From: Microbacterium sufflavum
GTDB taxonomy: Bacteria > Actinomycetota > Actinomycetes > Actinomycetales > Microbacteriaceae
Reading direction: 5' to 3'
Assembly: GCF_023091155.1 (NCBI RefSeq)
Contig: NZ_JAHWXK010000001.1
Location: 434,001 to 498,000 of the forward strand
Length of the DNA stretch: 64,000 bases
Below the pieces are notes generated by a model. The model saw nothing but the letters and a program-made list of their open reading frames with translations. It had not been told where the DNA came from and did not search any database. The stretch's first letter is position 1. Each line of letters starts with the position of its first letter. Made by a program: the position numbers and the translations under genes. Positions 37,111 to 47,229 of the stretch are shown in pieces.

Positions 37111-38127
37111 TCAGCGGTGCGCGGTGCTGTCGCGCACGAGCAGCCGGGTGGGCACGATCGCACGGCCGCCGTCCGCCGCCGGGTCCGCTCCCTCGATCGC
37201 CGCGACGAGGGCCCCCACCGCCCGCTGTGCGAGAGCGGAGAAGTCCTGGCGGATGGTGGTGAGGGGCGGCAGGTAGTCCGCGGCATCCGGCACGTCGTCG
37301 AACCCCAGCACGCTCACGTCCGCGGGCACACGGCGTCCGGACTCCGCCAGGGCCCGCAGCAGACCGAGGGCCATCTGGTCGTTCGCGCAGAACACGGCCG
37401 TCGCGGGAGCCAGCGCGGCGCCTGCCGCGAATCCCGATCGCGAGGTCCAGTCGCCGCGGACCACCGCGGGCGCCGCGATGCCGCCCGCGGCGAGCGCCTC
37501 CCGCCATCCCCGCTCGCGCTCGGCGGCGGCGAAGGAGTCGGCGGGCCCGGCGAGATGGTGCACGGTGGCGTGTCCGAGGCTCAGCAGGTGCGCCGTGGCC
37601 GCGGCCGCCCCTCCCGCGTGATCGCTGTGCACGACGATCGCCCCGGTCTCGGCGGGCGCGTCGACCACCACGAGCCGCAGACCCGGAGGCCGCGGGGCGG
37701 ACGGCACGAGCGCGGAGGCCTCGTTCAGCACGACCGCGCCGTCGACGCCCTGGTCCGCGAGCTGGGCGAACGCCGCCTCGACGCCCTCGGACGCGGTGAC
37801 CACGGTGAGGGCGTAGCCGCGTTCGGCCGCCGCCTCGGCCGTCGCCTGCAGCATGCGGGAGTTGCCGATCGTCGCGAGGGTGGTGACGACGAGGCCGATC
37901 GTGTGCGAGCGGCCCGTGCGCAGGGCTCGCGCGGCGCGGTGCGGCCGGTAGCCGAGCTCCGCCATCGCCGCCTCGACGCGGGCACGCGTGGCCGGATCGA
38001 CCCGCGGGCTGCCGTTGACGACGCGCGACACCGTCTGGCCCGAGACTCCGGCGCGCGCGGCGACCTGGGCCATGGAGACGCGGGCGTCCGGCGCGGCGGA
38101 TGCGGAGGCGGGGGTGTCTCGTGCCAC
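37111..38127 (-). CDS. LacI-family regulator of the gal operon
   Basis: A 338-residue repressor. The N-terminus has the LacI helix-turn-helix (VSMAQVAARAGVSGQTVSRV, VNGSPRVDPATRARVEAA) followed by a sugar-binding domain ending in LGFDDVPDAADYLPPLTTIR. It is divergent from galT with two TGTTNACGTNAACA-like operators between, so it is very likely the galactose repressor. GTG 38127 has GGAGG 4 bases upstream; another GTG at 38142 would add five residues. Confidence 0.9.
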   Translation of the reverse strand: MARDTPASASAAPDARVSMAQVAARAGVSGQTVSRVVNGSPRVDPATRARVEAAMAELGYRPHRAARALRTGRSHTIGLVVTTLATIGNSRMLQATAEAAAERGYALTVVTASEGVEAAFAQLADQGVDGAVVLNEASALVPSAPRPPGLRLVVVDAPAETGAIVVHSDHAGGAAAATAHLLSLGHATVHHLAGPADSFAAAERERGWREALAAGGIAAPAVVRGDWTSRSGFAAGAALAPATAVFCANDQMALGLLRALAESGRRVPADVSVLGFDDVPDAADYLPPLTTIRQDFSALAQRAVGALVAAIEGADPAADGGRAIVPTRLLVRDSTAHR

Positions 38128-38150
38128 GCGTCCTCCGTTCACAACTCCGT

Positions 38151-38192
38151 CATGTTGACGTTATCACGCGCGGAGACCTACCATGTTGACGT
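38151..38192 (+). promoter_or_regulatory. Leaderless galT promoter flanked by two LacI-type operators
   Basis: -35 TTGACG (38155-38160), 18-base spacer, -10 TACCAT (38179-38184), and the GTG start of galT 6 bases further on. CATGTTGACGT is repeated at 38151 and 38182. The second copy forms TGTTGACGTGAACA, a palindrome of type TGTTNACGTNAACA that covers the transcription start; the first copy covers the -35. Binding of the divergent LacI repressor would block polymerase. Confidence 0.75.
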
Positions 38193-39384
38193 GAACACGC
38201 CCGATTCCCCTGAGATGCGGACGCAGGTCCTCGGTGCCGGCGTCGTCCGCCGCGCCACGACCCTCGCCGACGGCCGCGACCTCTTCTACTACGACGACCC
38301 CGGCACCGCCCTCGGCGCGGAGCGAGCCGTCGACGCCCGCACCCTCGCCCCGCGACCCGACACCGCGACCATGCGGCTCGACGTGCTGACGGGCGACTGG
38401 ATCACGGTCGCCGCGAATCGGCAGAACCGCGTGATGATGCCGAGCGCCGACGCCGACCCGCTCGCCCCGCAGACCCCGGGCAACCCGTCCGAGGTGCCGT
38501 CGCGCTACGACGTCGCCGTGTTCGAGAACCGCTCCCCCGCGTTCGGCCCCGCGCTCGCCGAGGCCGTGGGCACCGCCCCCGCCGCGGCCGACGCCCCACG
38601 CGGGCTCGACGACCTCGACGCCCCGGGCCTCGGTCGCACCCGCACCGCGGTCGGACGCTGCGAGGTCGTGTGCTTCAGCCCCGAGCCCGCGGGATCGTTC
38701 GGCACCCAGACCGTCACGCGCGCCCGCACCGTGATCGAGGCGTGGGCCGACCGCACCGAAGCCCTCTCCGCACTGCCCGGTATCCAGCAGGTGTTCCCGT
38801 TCGAGAACCGCGGCGCCGAGATCGGGGTCACGCTGCCCCACCCGCACGGCCAGATCTACGCCTACCCGTACGTGACGCCGCGCACGACCCGCACGCTCGA
38901 CATGATCGACCGCACCGCGCCCGACCTGTTCGCCCGCATCCTCGACACCGAGCAGCGGTCCGAGCGCGTCGTGCTCCGCGGCGAGCACTGGACCGCGTTC
39001 GTGCCCTTCGCCGCCCGCTGGCCGCTGGAGGTGCATCTGATGCCGCACCGCCACGTGCCCGACCTCGCCGCGACCACCGACGCCGAGCGCGACGAGCTCG
39101 CCCCGCTCTACCTGCGCCTGCTGCGCGGGGTCGACGCGCTGTACGACACCCCGACGCCCTACATCGCCGCGTGGCATCAGGCTCCCGTGCGCGTGGGCCG
39201 CGACAGCGTGCGCCTGCACCTGCAGCTGACGAGCCCCCGCCGCGCCGCCGACCGGCTCAAGTACCTCGCCGGCTCCGAGGCGGCGATGTGGGCGTGGGCC
39301 GCCGAGGTCACGCCGGAGCAGGGGGCCGAGCGCCTCCGCGACGCCATCGCCCGCACGGACGCCGTGGACGGAGTCTCCGCATGA
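38191..39384 (+). CDS. galT: Galactose-1-phosphate uridylyltransferase
   Basis: Transfers UMP from UDP-glucose to galactose-1-phosphate in the Leloir pathway. The 397 residues include FENRSPAFGP, the active-site segment LPHPHGQIYAY with nucleophilic His219, and the late VHLMPHRHVPDLA region. The GTG start is chosen because TACCAT lies 6 bases upstream and no Shine-Dalgarno exists, fitting a leaderless message; an in-frame ATG eight codons later is the alternative. The stop overlaps the galK start. Confidence 0.96.
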   Translation: MNTPDSPEMRTQVLGAGVVRRATTLADGRDLFYYDDPGTALGAERAVDARTLAPRPDTATMRLDVLTGDWITVAANRQNRVMMPSADADPLAPQTPGNPSEVPSRYDVAVFENRSPAFGPALAEAVGTAPAAADAPRGLDDLDAPGLGRTRTAVGRCEVVCFSPEPAGSFGTQTVTRARTVIEAWADRTEALSALPGIQQVFPFENRGAEIGVTLPHPHGQIYAYPYVTPRTTRTLDMIDRTAPDLFARILDTEQRSERVVLRGEHWTAFVPFAARWPLEVHLMPHRHVPDLAATTDAERDELAPLYLRLLRGVDALYDTPTPYIAAWHQAPVRVGRDSVRLHLQLTSPRRAADRLKYLAGSEAAMWAWAAEVTPEQGAERLRDAIARTDAVDGVSA

Positions 39385-40559
39385 CCGCGGTGCGGGAGGC
39401 CGAGGCCCTGTTCGCGACCCTGACCGGGCACGGGCCGGACGGCGTGTGGTCGGCTCCCGGTCGCGTGAACCTGATCGGCGAGCACACCGACTACAACGAC
39501 GGCTTCGTGCTGCCGTTCGCGATCCCGCAGCGCACGGCCGCGGCGGTCGGCGGGCGCGACGACGGTCGGCTCCGCGTCACCTCCACGTTCGCGGACGAGC
39601 CCGTGGAGGTCGCCCTCGACGACCTCGACCGCCTGTTCCCCACCGCGCCCGGGAGCCGCCCCGCGGTGCCGGAGTGGGCCGCGTACCCGCTCGGGGTGGC
39701 GTGGGCGCTGCGCCGGGCGACGGGGGTGCCGGGCCACGGCGCCGACATCGCGATCGCGTCGACCGTGCCGGTGGGCGCCGGACTGTCGTCGTCCGCCGCG
39801 ATCGAGGGCGCCACGTCGTCCGCGCTGAACGAGCTGTGGGGCACCGGGCTCGACGCGGTGGCCCTCGCGCGCATCGGTCGCACGGCCGAGAACGAGGCGG
39901 TCGGCGCCCCCACCGGGATCATGGACCAGATGTCGTCGATGCTCGGCGAGCCCGACGCCGCGATCTTCCTCGACTGCCGCTCGCTGGAGGCCGAGGTCGT
40001 GCCTCTGGGCATGGCCGCGGCCGGGCTGTCCGTGCTGGTGATCGACACCCGCGTGAAGCACGCCCACTCGACCGGCGGCTACCGCGCGCGCCGCGAGTCG
40101 TGCGAGCGCGGCGCCGCGGCGCTCGGGGTGCCCGCGCTGCGCGACGTCGCGGTGGCGGACCTCGCCCGCGCGCAGGAGCTGCTCGACGACGAGACCTTCC
40201 GCCGCGTGCGCCACATCGTCACCGAGAACCAGCGCGTGCGCGACACCGTCACCGTGCTGCGGGCGGAGGGCGCGCGGGCCATCGGCGGCCTGCTCGTCGC
40301 CTCGCACGCCTCGATGCGCGACGACTTCGAGATCTCCACCCCCGAGCTCGACACCGCAGTCGACGCCGCGCTCGCCGCCGGTGCCCTGGGGGCGCGCATG
40401 ACCGGCGGCGGCTTCGGGGGCGCGGCGATCGCGCTCGTGCCGCGCGACGAGGTCGAGGCGGTGACGACCGCCGTGCGCGCCCGGTTCGCCGAGGCCGGAT
40501 ACGCCGAGCCGCACGTGTTCACCGTCAGCCCGTCCGCAGGTCCGCGCCGCGACGCCTGA
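39381..40559 (+). CDS. galK: Galactokinase
   Basis: ATP-dependent kinase producing galactose-1-phosphate. The 392 residues contain the galactokinase signature PGRVNLIGEHTDYNDGFVLP, the GHMP ATP loop VPVGAGLSSSAAIEGA, the catalytic Asp region TGIMDQMSSML and the C-terminal GARMTGGGFGGAAIALVP. It starts with ATGA overlap on galT, so the two are coupled. Confidence 0.97.
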   Translation: MTAVREAEALFATLTGHGPDGVWSAPGRVNLIGEHTDYNDGFVLPFAIPQRTAAAVGGRDDGRLRVTSTFADEPVEVALDDLDRLFPTAPGSRPAVPEWAAYPLGVAWALRRATGVPGHGADIAIASTVPVGAGLSSSAAIEGATSSALNELWGTGLDAVALARIGRTAENEAVGAPTGIMDQMSSMLGEPDAAIFLDCRSLEAEVVPLGMAAAGLSVLVIDTRVKHAHSTGGYRARRESCERGAAALGVPALRDVAVADLARAQELLDDETFRRVRHIVTENQRVRDTVTVLRAEGARAIGGLLVASHASMRDDFEISTPELDTAVDAALAAGALGARMTGGGFGGAAIALVPRDEVEAVTTAVRARFAEAGYAEPHVFTVSPSAGPRRDA

Positions 40560-40605
40560 CACAATGAGTGGTCGAGCCGCCACGGTCGCGGCAGGAGAGG
40601 AACGC

Positions 40606-41586
<981 letters not shown>

Positions 41587-41589
41587 GCC

Positions 41590-42915
41590 TCACACGTCGC
41601 GGGTGCGGATGGGGTAGAGCCAGAAGCACAGCCACGCGAGCGCGGTGAACCCCAGCGGGATCACGGCCAGCATGAGCCGGATGGCGCCGTCGACCGTGTC
41701 GGGCTGCGCCTCGCCGAGCGTCGCGTCGAACCCCGACGCCGTGAGCACGACCGCCGCGACGATCGCCTGCAGCACGACGGAGCCGCGGACGACGAAGCCG
41801 TTGACGCCGAAGTACGCGCCCTCCCGCCGATGCCCCGTGCGCGTCGCGTCGTCGTCGATGATCTGCGCCAGCACGACCTCGAGCAGTTGCAGCAGCCCGC
41901 CCACGCCCACGCCCACCGCGACGCCGACGAGAGCCGCTCCGAGCACCGACGTGGGGATCAGATACCCGAGCACCGCGACCCCGAACACCGCCACGCTCCA
42001 CAGCAGGGCCGTGCGGGGGGAGGTGCGGCGGACCACCGTGCTCCACAGCACGATCGACGGGATCGCGGTCACGAAGATCGCACCGAGCAGCAGGCTGCCC
42101 TCCCCCTCCGCCGCACCCAGCGAGTACCGCACGTAGAACGGCACCGACGCGAGGATCACCGCGATCGAGGTCTGCACGCACAGCGACCCCAGCACGTACG
42201 GCACGAACGCCCGATTGCGGAACGTGTAGGTGAGCTGGTCGCGCCAGCGCATCGCCTCCGACGCCGCCTCCGGCACGCGCCGCTCGATCATGCCGCCGAA
42301 GAACGACCACGCCAGCAGCACGAGGCACACCCCGGACAGCACGAGCGCCATGCCCGGCCAGCCGATCGCGTCGTACAGTGCCGGGGCGCCCGCCGTGCCG
42401 AGCACCATGCCGAGAATCGCGAAGATCTGCCGCGGCACGTTGCCCCGCGCGCGCTCCTCCGTCGTGCGGAAGATCTCCGGGAACAGCGCCGAGATGTTCA
42501 GCACCACCACCACGAACGCGATGTCGTAGACCGCGACCACCACCAGGAACCAGGCGATGAGGCCGTCCGCGGGCAGGTCGGGCGGCATCCACACCAGCGC
42601 GAACGCCACCACCAGCGGCACGATGCCGAGGCCGATCCACGGGATGCGGCGGCCCCACGGCGTGCGGATCCGGTCGGACAGCGCGCCCACCAGCGGGTTG
42701 AGCGCCGCGTTCAGGATGCCGTGTGCGACCATCGCGACGGCCACCCAGGTGGCGGGCACCGCGAGGTGCGACACGTAGAAGTAGACGACGAACGCGGAGA
42801 ACGTCTGCGTCATCAGCTGCGTGGGGAACCCGGACGCCCCGAACGCGATCGACTGCGCCCGCGTCGGGGCCGCGTCGAGGCGACGGTCGCGCAGCCGGTC
42901 CGCGAGCGCCGTCAC
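41590..42915 (-). CDS. MFS transporter (GPH/SLC45-like)
   Basis: A 441-residue membrane transporter with about 12 helices. Family-like features are ALNPLVGALSDRIRTPWGRR, the cytoplasmic loop signature of the GPH (glycoside-pentoside-hexuronide) group, and the later EGAYFGVNGFVVRG segment. Probably a sugar symporter. The GTG start overlaps the stop of the ChbG-like gene (GTGA), so it belongs to the ROK-deacetylase-transporter operon. Confidence 0.88.
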   Translation of the reverse strand: MTALADRLRDRRLDAAPTRAQSIAFGASGFPTQLMTQTFSAFVVYFYVSHLAVPATWVAVAMVAHGILNAALNPLVGALSDRIRTPWGRRIPWIGLGIVPLVVAFALVWMPPDLPADGLIAWFLVVVAVYDIAFVVVVLNISALFPEIFRTTEERARGNVPRQIFAILGMVLGTAGAPALYDAIGWPGMALVLSGVCLVLLAWSFFGGMIERRVPEAASEAMRWRDQLTYTFRNRAFVPYVLGSLCVQTSIAVILASVPFYVRYSLGAAEGEGSLLLGAIFVTAIPSIVLWSTVVRRTSPRTALLWSVAVFGVAVLGYLIPTSVLGAALVGVAVGVGVGGLLQLLEVVLAQIIDDDATRTGHRREGAYFGVNGFVVRGSVVLQAIVAAVVLTASGFDATLGEAQPDTVDGAIRLMLAVIPLGFTALAWLCFWLYPIRTRDV

Positions 42916-43841
42916 CGGGCCGCCCCGCGCTGCAGGTCGCGCAGGTCGCGCCAGCCGACCCGCACGAGGCCCTCGTCGTCGATCGTCTGCTCCACGAGCG
43001 GGTCGTCGAGCAGCCGCAGCTCGTAGCCGCGCTTGGCCGCCCCGAAGTCGACGGCGGCGCGCAGCTCGGCGCCGTCGGTCATCGGGTGCAGGTAGATCTC
43101 GGTCACGCCGGGCGGCACGGCCCGCAGCACGTCGAGGAACCCGTCGCGCACCCGTTCGTACGTCTCCTCCTGCGCCGTGCCCTCACCGGCCAGCTCGAAC
43201 GGGTGCGTCCACAGCCGGTCGATGATCTCCACGCCGAGCGCATCGGCGGCGGCCGTGGCCTCCGCGAGCTTCGCCTGCAGCTCCTGGTCGGCCTCCGCGC
43301 CCTCCCGGTACCGCGGAAGCCGGAACGGCAGGCCGAGCCGGGCGGCGAGCTCGAACACCGGCCGCAGGAAGTCGCGCCCGCTCTGCAGTCCGTAGACCGA
43401 GCCCATGTGGTTGTCGAGGTGGGTGACGTCGACTCCGGCGTCGAGCGCGGCCTGCACCTGCGCCGTCAGCTCGGCGGCCACGTCGGCCTCGGATGCCCCC
43501 TGCTCGACCGCGGCGACCTCGTTCGGGAAGAAGCCGTCGCCGTCGACGAGGGTGGTGCCGGGGCCGGTGAGCGGACGCCACCGGTAGCGCCGCCACTCGC
43601 TGGTGAGCACGAGGTGCACGCCCACATCGAGGTCGCGTCGACCGGCGGCGAACGTGAGCGCCTCGGGCGCCCAGGCGCACGGGACCATGACGGTCGCGCT
43701 GTCGATGCGGCCCCGCTCGAGGAGGCTCCCGATCGCCGTGTTCGCCGCGTGGCACATGCCGAAGTCGTCGGCGTTGAGGATGATCGCCCTGGCACCGGAC
43801 GGGAGGCCGAGCCGGTCGGCGAGCGGGGGCGGAGTGGTCAT
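42912..43841 (-). CDS. ChbG/HpnK-type carbohydrate deacetylase (YdjC family)
   Basis: A 309-residue predicted metal-dependent deacetylase acting on N-acetylated sugars such as chitooligosaccharides or other amino sugars. Metal-binding and catalytic residues appear in IILNADDFGMCHAANTAIGS, LDVGVHLVLTSEWRRYRW and VTHLDNHMGSVYGLQ. ATG 43841 follows the ROK gene by 17 bases. With the regulator and MFS importer this suggests import and deacetylation of an acetylated disaccharide. Confidence 0.9.
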   Translation of the reverse strand: MTTPPPLADRLGLPSGARAIILNADDFGMCHAANTAIGSLLERGRIDSATVMVPCAWAPEALTFAAGRRDLDVGVHLVLTSEWRRYRWRPLTGPGTTLVDGDGFFPNEVAAVEQGASEADVAAELTAQVQAALDAGVDVTHLDNHMGSVYGLQSGRDFLRPVFELAARLGLPFRLPRYREGAEADQELQAKLAEATAAADALGVEIIDRLWTHPFELAGEGTAQEETYERVRDGFLDVLRAVPPGVTEIYLHPMTDGAELRAAVDFGAAKRGYELRLLDDPLVEQTIDDEGLVRVGWRDLRDLQRGAAR

Positions 43842-43858
43842 GGCGGGTCCTGTCGGGG

Positions 43859-45007
43859 TCAGCGGCCGGGTCGGGGGGTGGCGGCCGCGGGGGTGAGGAG
43901 ACGGGAGAAGACGAGCGCGCGCAGGGCGGAGGCCGCCTCGCCCACGACCCCGACGAGCGGAGCCTCCGGGCCGAACGCCGAGACGAGGAACCGGAGCGGC
44001 AGCTGCGCGGCGAACTCCTCCGCGACGCGGTCGACCGCCTCCACGAGCGCGGGGTGCGCGGCCTCGCCGCCGAGGATGAACGCCTCGGGGTCGAGCACGA
44101 GCGCCACGGTGCCCGCCGCCACCACCAGGCGCCGGCCGATCTCGGCCACCAGCTCGCGCGCCTTCTCGTCGCCCTGCTGCGCGGCTTCGAGGTGGGCCAG
44201 CAGCGGCGCCCGCACGTCGAGACCCAGACCGAGCGCGAGGTCGTGCACCACCTCCTCCCCCACGACGGGGGCGCCGATCGGCAGCGGCGACTGCGGCAGG
44301 TACATGATCTCGCCCGCGACACCCGAGAAGCCCCGGTGCAGCAGCCCCTCGATCACGATGCCCGCGCCGAGGTCGTCGTCGAGCAGGAACAGGGCGAAGC
44401 TGCTCAGCTCGGCCCCCGCCCCCGCCGTCAGCTCCGCGAGCGCGGCCAGGTTCACGTCGTTCTCCACCTGCACCGGGCACCCGAGCGCCGTCTGCAGCGC
44501 CGAGCGGAACGCACCGCCGTCCGGGCCCTGGTCGTCGCGGATGCCTCCGTCGGCCGTCACGATGCCGGGCACCCCGACCACCGCGAGGTGCAGCGGGCCG
44601 CGCGTGGACTCCCGGCACGACGCCACGAGCCCGGCGATGTGCCCGACCCGGTCCCCGGACGAGGGGAACGGCGCGTGCTGCTCGGCCCGCACGGTCCCGG
44701 TCGCATCGACCAGCACGACGTGGGCGGCATGATGATCCACGTGCACCGCGGCGGCGACCCCGAGCAGCGGGTGCAGGGCCACGCGCCCCGCGGCGGGACC
44801 CCGCGCACCGCGGTCGACGCCGGCGGCCGCCACCGCACCTCCCGCCTCCAGCATCCGCAGCACCTGGGTCACGGCCGTGCGCGACAGCCCGGTCGCCGCC
44901 ATCAGCTCCGCGCGCGTCTGCGGACCGCTGTCGGCGAGCCGCTCCAGGATCGCGCGGCCGTTGAGCGACCGGAGCAGGCTCTGCGGTCCGGCAAGGGGTC
45001 GTGACAT
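43859..45007 (-). CDS. ROK-family transcriptional regulator
   Basis: A 382-residue regulator with an N-terminal winged helix (RAILERLADSGPQTRAELMA, ATGLSRTAVTQVLRML) and a ROK domain (LHLAVVGVPGIVTADG, VQVENDVNLAALAEL). The usual ROK zinc motif CxCGxxGCxE is missing; the corresponding region (GEIMYLPQSPLPIG) has no cysteine, so it is more likely a sugar sensor than a kinase. ATG 45007 has GAGGA 9 bases upstream. It heads the operon with the deacetylase and transporter. Confidence 0.9.
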   Translation of the reverse strand: MSRPLAGPQSLLRSLNGRAILERLADSGPQTRAELMAATGLSRTAVTQVLRMLEAGGAVAAAGVDRGARGPAAGRVALHPLLGVAAAVHVDHHAAHVVLVDATGTVRAEQHAPFPSSGDRVGHIAGLVASCRESTRGPLHLAVVGVPGIVTADGGIRDDQGPDGGAFRSALQTALGCPVQVENDVNLAALAELTAGAGAELSSFALFLLDDDLGAGIVIEGLLHRGFSGVAGEIMYLPQSPLPIGAPVVGEEVVHDLALGLGLDVRAPLLAHLEAAQQGDEKARELVAEIGRRLVVAAGTVALVLDPEAFILGGEAAHPALVEAVDRVAEEFAAQLPLRFLVSAFGPEAPLVGVVGEAASALRALVFSRLLTPAAATPRPGR

Positions 45008-45129
45008 GCGGCTGATCCTCGGAGGTGTCGATGCTCGTGGTTCGGCTCGGGTGCCCGGCCAGCATGCTACATCCGGCCGCGTGCGTCCACCCCGATTCCG
45101 CCGTCGCCGCGCGCACCTAGGGTGGAGGG

Positions 45130-45657
45130 ATGACGTCCTTCGTGATCCGCGACGCCCGCGCCGACGACGCCGATGCCGTGGCCCGAGTGCACGTGCGCTC
45201 GTGGCAGACCGCCTACCGCGGCCTGATCGACCAGGAGGTGCTCGACGGGCTCTCGGTCTCGGAGCGCGCCGAGGGGTGGCGGCGGATCTTCGCCGACCCG
45301 CTGCCCACGAGCCTGGGCACCCTGGTGGCGGTGCGCGACGGTGCGGTGATCGCGTGGGCGTCGTTCGGCTCGGGGCGCGACCCCGACGGTCTCGACGACG
45401 CCGAGCTGTACGGCATCTACGCCGACCCGGACACGTGGTCGACGGGCGCGGGTCATGCGCTGCTCGAAGCCGCGGAGGCGCGCATGATCGAGGCCGGGCA
45501 CACGCGCGGCTACCTGTGGGTGCTCGACGGCAACGACCGCGCCGACGGGTTCTACGCCCGGCACGGGTGGGAGCTCGACGGGGCGACCAAGATCGACCAG
45601 CGCCCGCAGTTCACGCTCCGCGAGCACCGCCGCGTCAAGCTCCTCGGCCCGCGCTGA
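45130..45657 (+). CDS. GNAT-family N-acetyltransferase
   Basis: A 175-residue acetyl-CoA-dependent transferase. It has the N-terminal FVIRDARADDADAVARVHV and RSWQTAYRGLIDQEVLDGL, then the CoA-loop region IYADPDTWSTGAGHALLEAA and the C-terminal GFYARHGWELDGATK. Substrate unknown. TAGGGT lies 6 bases before ATG (leaderless), though GGAGGG precedes it. It stands alone and is convergent with the aldehyde dehydrogenase gene. Confidence 0.9.
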   Translation: MTSFVIRDARADDADAVARVHVRSWQTAYRGLIDQEVLDGLSVSERAEGWRRIFADPLPTSLGTLVAVRDGAVIAWASFGSGRDPDGLDDAELYGIYADPDTWSTGAGHALLEAAEARMIEAGHTRGYLWVLDGNDRADGFYARHGWELDGATKIDQRPQFTLREHRRVKLLGPR

Positions 45658-45681
45658 GCCCGGACGGCCCGGCGCCGCCCG

Positions 45682-47130
45682 TCAGTCGATCGCGCTCATG
45701 ACGTGCTTGAGGCGCGTGTAGTCGTCGAAGCCGTACTGGGACAGGTCCTTGCCGTAGCCGGAGTGCTTGAAGCCGCCGTGCGGCATGTCCGACACGAACG
45801 GCAGGTGGGTGTTGATCCACACGCACCCGAAGTCGAGGTCGCGCGAGAAGCGCATCGCCCTGGCGTGATCCGTGGTCCACACCGACGCCGCGAGCGCGTA
45901 CGGCACGCCGTTGGCGAGGGCCAGCGCCTCCTCCTCGGTCTCGAACGACTGCACGGTGAGCACGGGTCCGAAGATCTCGCCCTGCACGACCTCGTCGTCC
46001 TGCCGCACACCGGTCACGATCGTCGCCTCCCAGAAGTAGCCGCGGTCGCCCTGCCGGCGGCCGCCGGTGGCCACGGTGGCGTGCGCGGGGAGGCGGTCGA
46101 TGAAGCCCTGCACCTGGGCGAGCTGGGCGGCGCTGCTGAGCGGTCCGTAGAGCACGCCCCGGTCGTGCGGGCCGCCGGTGCGCGCGTGCGTGCGGGCGCG
46201 GGCGACCAGGGCCGCCACGAGCTCGTCGTGCTTGGACGCGTGCACGAGCACCCGGGTGGCGGCCGTGCAGTCCTGCCCTGCGTTGAAGAACGCTCCGGCG
46301 ACGATGCCCTCCACGGCGCGGTCGAGCGCCGCGTCGACGAACACCAGTGCGGGGGCCTTGCCGCCGAGCTCCAGGTGCACGCGCTTCACGTCGTCGGCGG
46401 CCGATCGGGCGACCGCCATGCCCGCGCGCACCGAGCCGGTGATCGCGACCATCTGCGGCACCGGGTGGGCGATCAGCGCGGCGCCGGTGTCGCGGTCGCC
46501 CAGCACCACGTTGAACACTCCGGGCGGGGTGTGCCGCGCGACGATCTCGGCGAGCAGCAGCGTGGTGAGCGGCGTCGCCTCCGCGGGCTTGAGCACCACG
46601 GTGTTGCCCGCGGCGAGCGCCGGCGCGATCTTCCACACCGCCATGTTGAGCGGATAGTTCCACGGGGTGACCTGCGCGATGACCCCGATCGGCTCGCGGC
46701 GCACGAACGACGTGTGTCCGGCGACGTACTCCGCGGCGGCCCGCCCCTCGAGGCTGCGCGCGGCACCCGCGAAGAAGCGCAGCTGGTCGATGGACTGCTC
46801 GATCTCGTCGGCGACCAGCGTGGCGCGGGGCTTGCCGGTGTCGCGGGACTCCAGGTCGGCGAACTCCTCCGCTCGCTCGGCCATCTCGTCGGCGATGCGG
46901 AACAGGGCGAGCTGGCGCTGCGCGGGCGTGGTGTCGCGCCACTCGGGGAACGCGGCGGCCGCGGCGGCGACGGCCGCGTCCACGTCGGCGGCGTCGGACA
47001 GGGGGATCTCGCCGTACGGCTCCTCGGTCGCCGGGTCGATCAGCGGCAGCCGTCCCCGTCCGTGCGCGGGCACGGCGCGGCCGCCGAGGAAGTTGTGCAG
47101 GGGCTCGGTCGTCGTCGACGGGGTGTGCAT
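45682..47130 (-). CDS. Aldehyde dehydrogenase, aminobutyraldehyde type
   Basis: A 482-residue NAD-dependent enzyme. Catalytic residues are Asn157 (TPWNYPL), Glu254 (LELGGKAPALVF) and Cys288 (NAGQDCTAATR). Similarity to gamma-aminobutyraldehyde dehydrogenases and the PuuB-like oxidase with an Lrp regulator point to putrescine degradation. TACCAT lies 6 bases before ATG 47130. Divergent from the Lrp gene. Confidence 0.92.
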   Translation of the reverse strand: MHTPSTTTEPLHNFLGGRAVPAHGRGRLPLIDPATEEPYGEIPLSDAADVDAAVAAAAAAFPEWRDTTPAQRQLALFRIADEMAERAEEFADLESRDTGKPRATLVADEIEQSIDQLRFFAGAARSLEGRAAAEYVAGHTSFVRREPIGVIAQVTPWNYPLNMAVWKIAPALAAGNTVVLKPAEATPLTTLLLAEIVARHTPPGVFNVVLGDRDTGAALIAHPVPQMVAITGSVRAGMAVARSAADDVKRVHLELGGKAPALVFVDAALDRAVEGIVAGAFFNAGQDCTAATRVLVHASKHDELVAALVARARTHARTGGPHDRGVLYGPLSSAAQLAQVQGFIDRLPAHATVATGGRRQGDRGYFWEATIVTGVRQDDEVVQGEIFGPVLTVQSFETEEEALALANGVPYALAASVWTTDHARAMRFSRDLDFGCVWINTHLPFVSDMPHGGFKHSGYGKDLSQYGFDDYTRLKHVMSAID

Positions 47131-47147
47131 GGCGCCATGGTAGCCAC

Positions 47148-47192
47148 TCGAACGCGGAATCTGAAGGATGACGAGGGTCGAACGACGGAATC
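47148..47192. promoter_or_regulatory. Direct repeats between aldehyde dehydrogenase and Lrp genes
   Basis: TCGAACG-CGGAATC at 47148-47161 and TCGAACG-A-CGGAATC at 47178-47192 are repeated with 30-31 base spacing, about three helical turns. They lie in the divergent promoter region and suit an Lrp-type operator. Confidence 0.5.
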
Positions 47193-47229
47193 AGTTGCGA
47201 CAGCCCCCTGAGAATGTCACTATCGGTAC

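Noticed and set aside
34046..37507. Long minus-strand reading frame opposite the dehydrogenase and DUF2264 genes
   Set aside because: Antisense to two well-supported genes with overlapping starts; composition is arginine-rich and shows no family motif.
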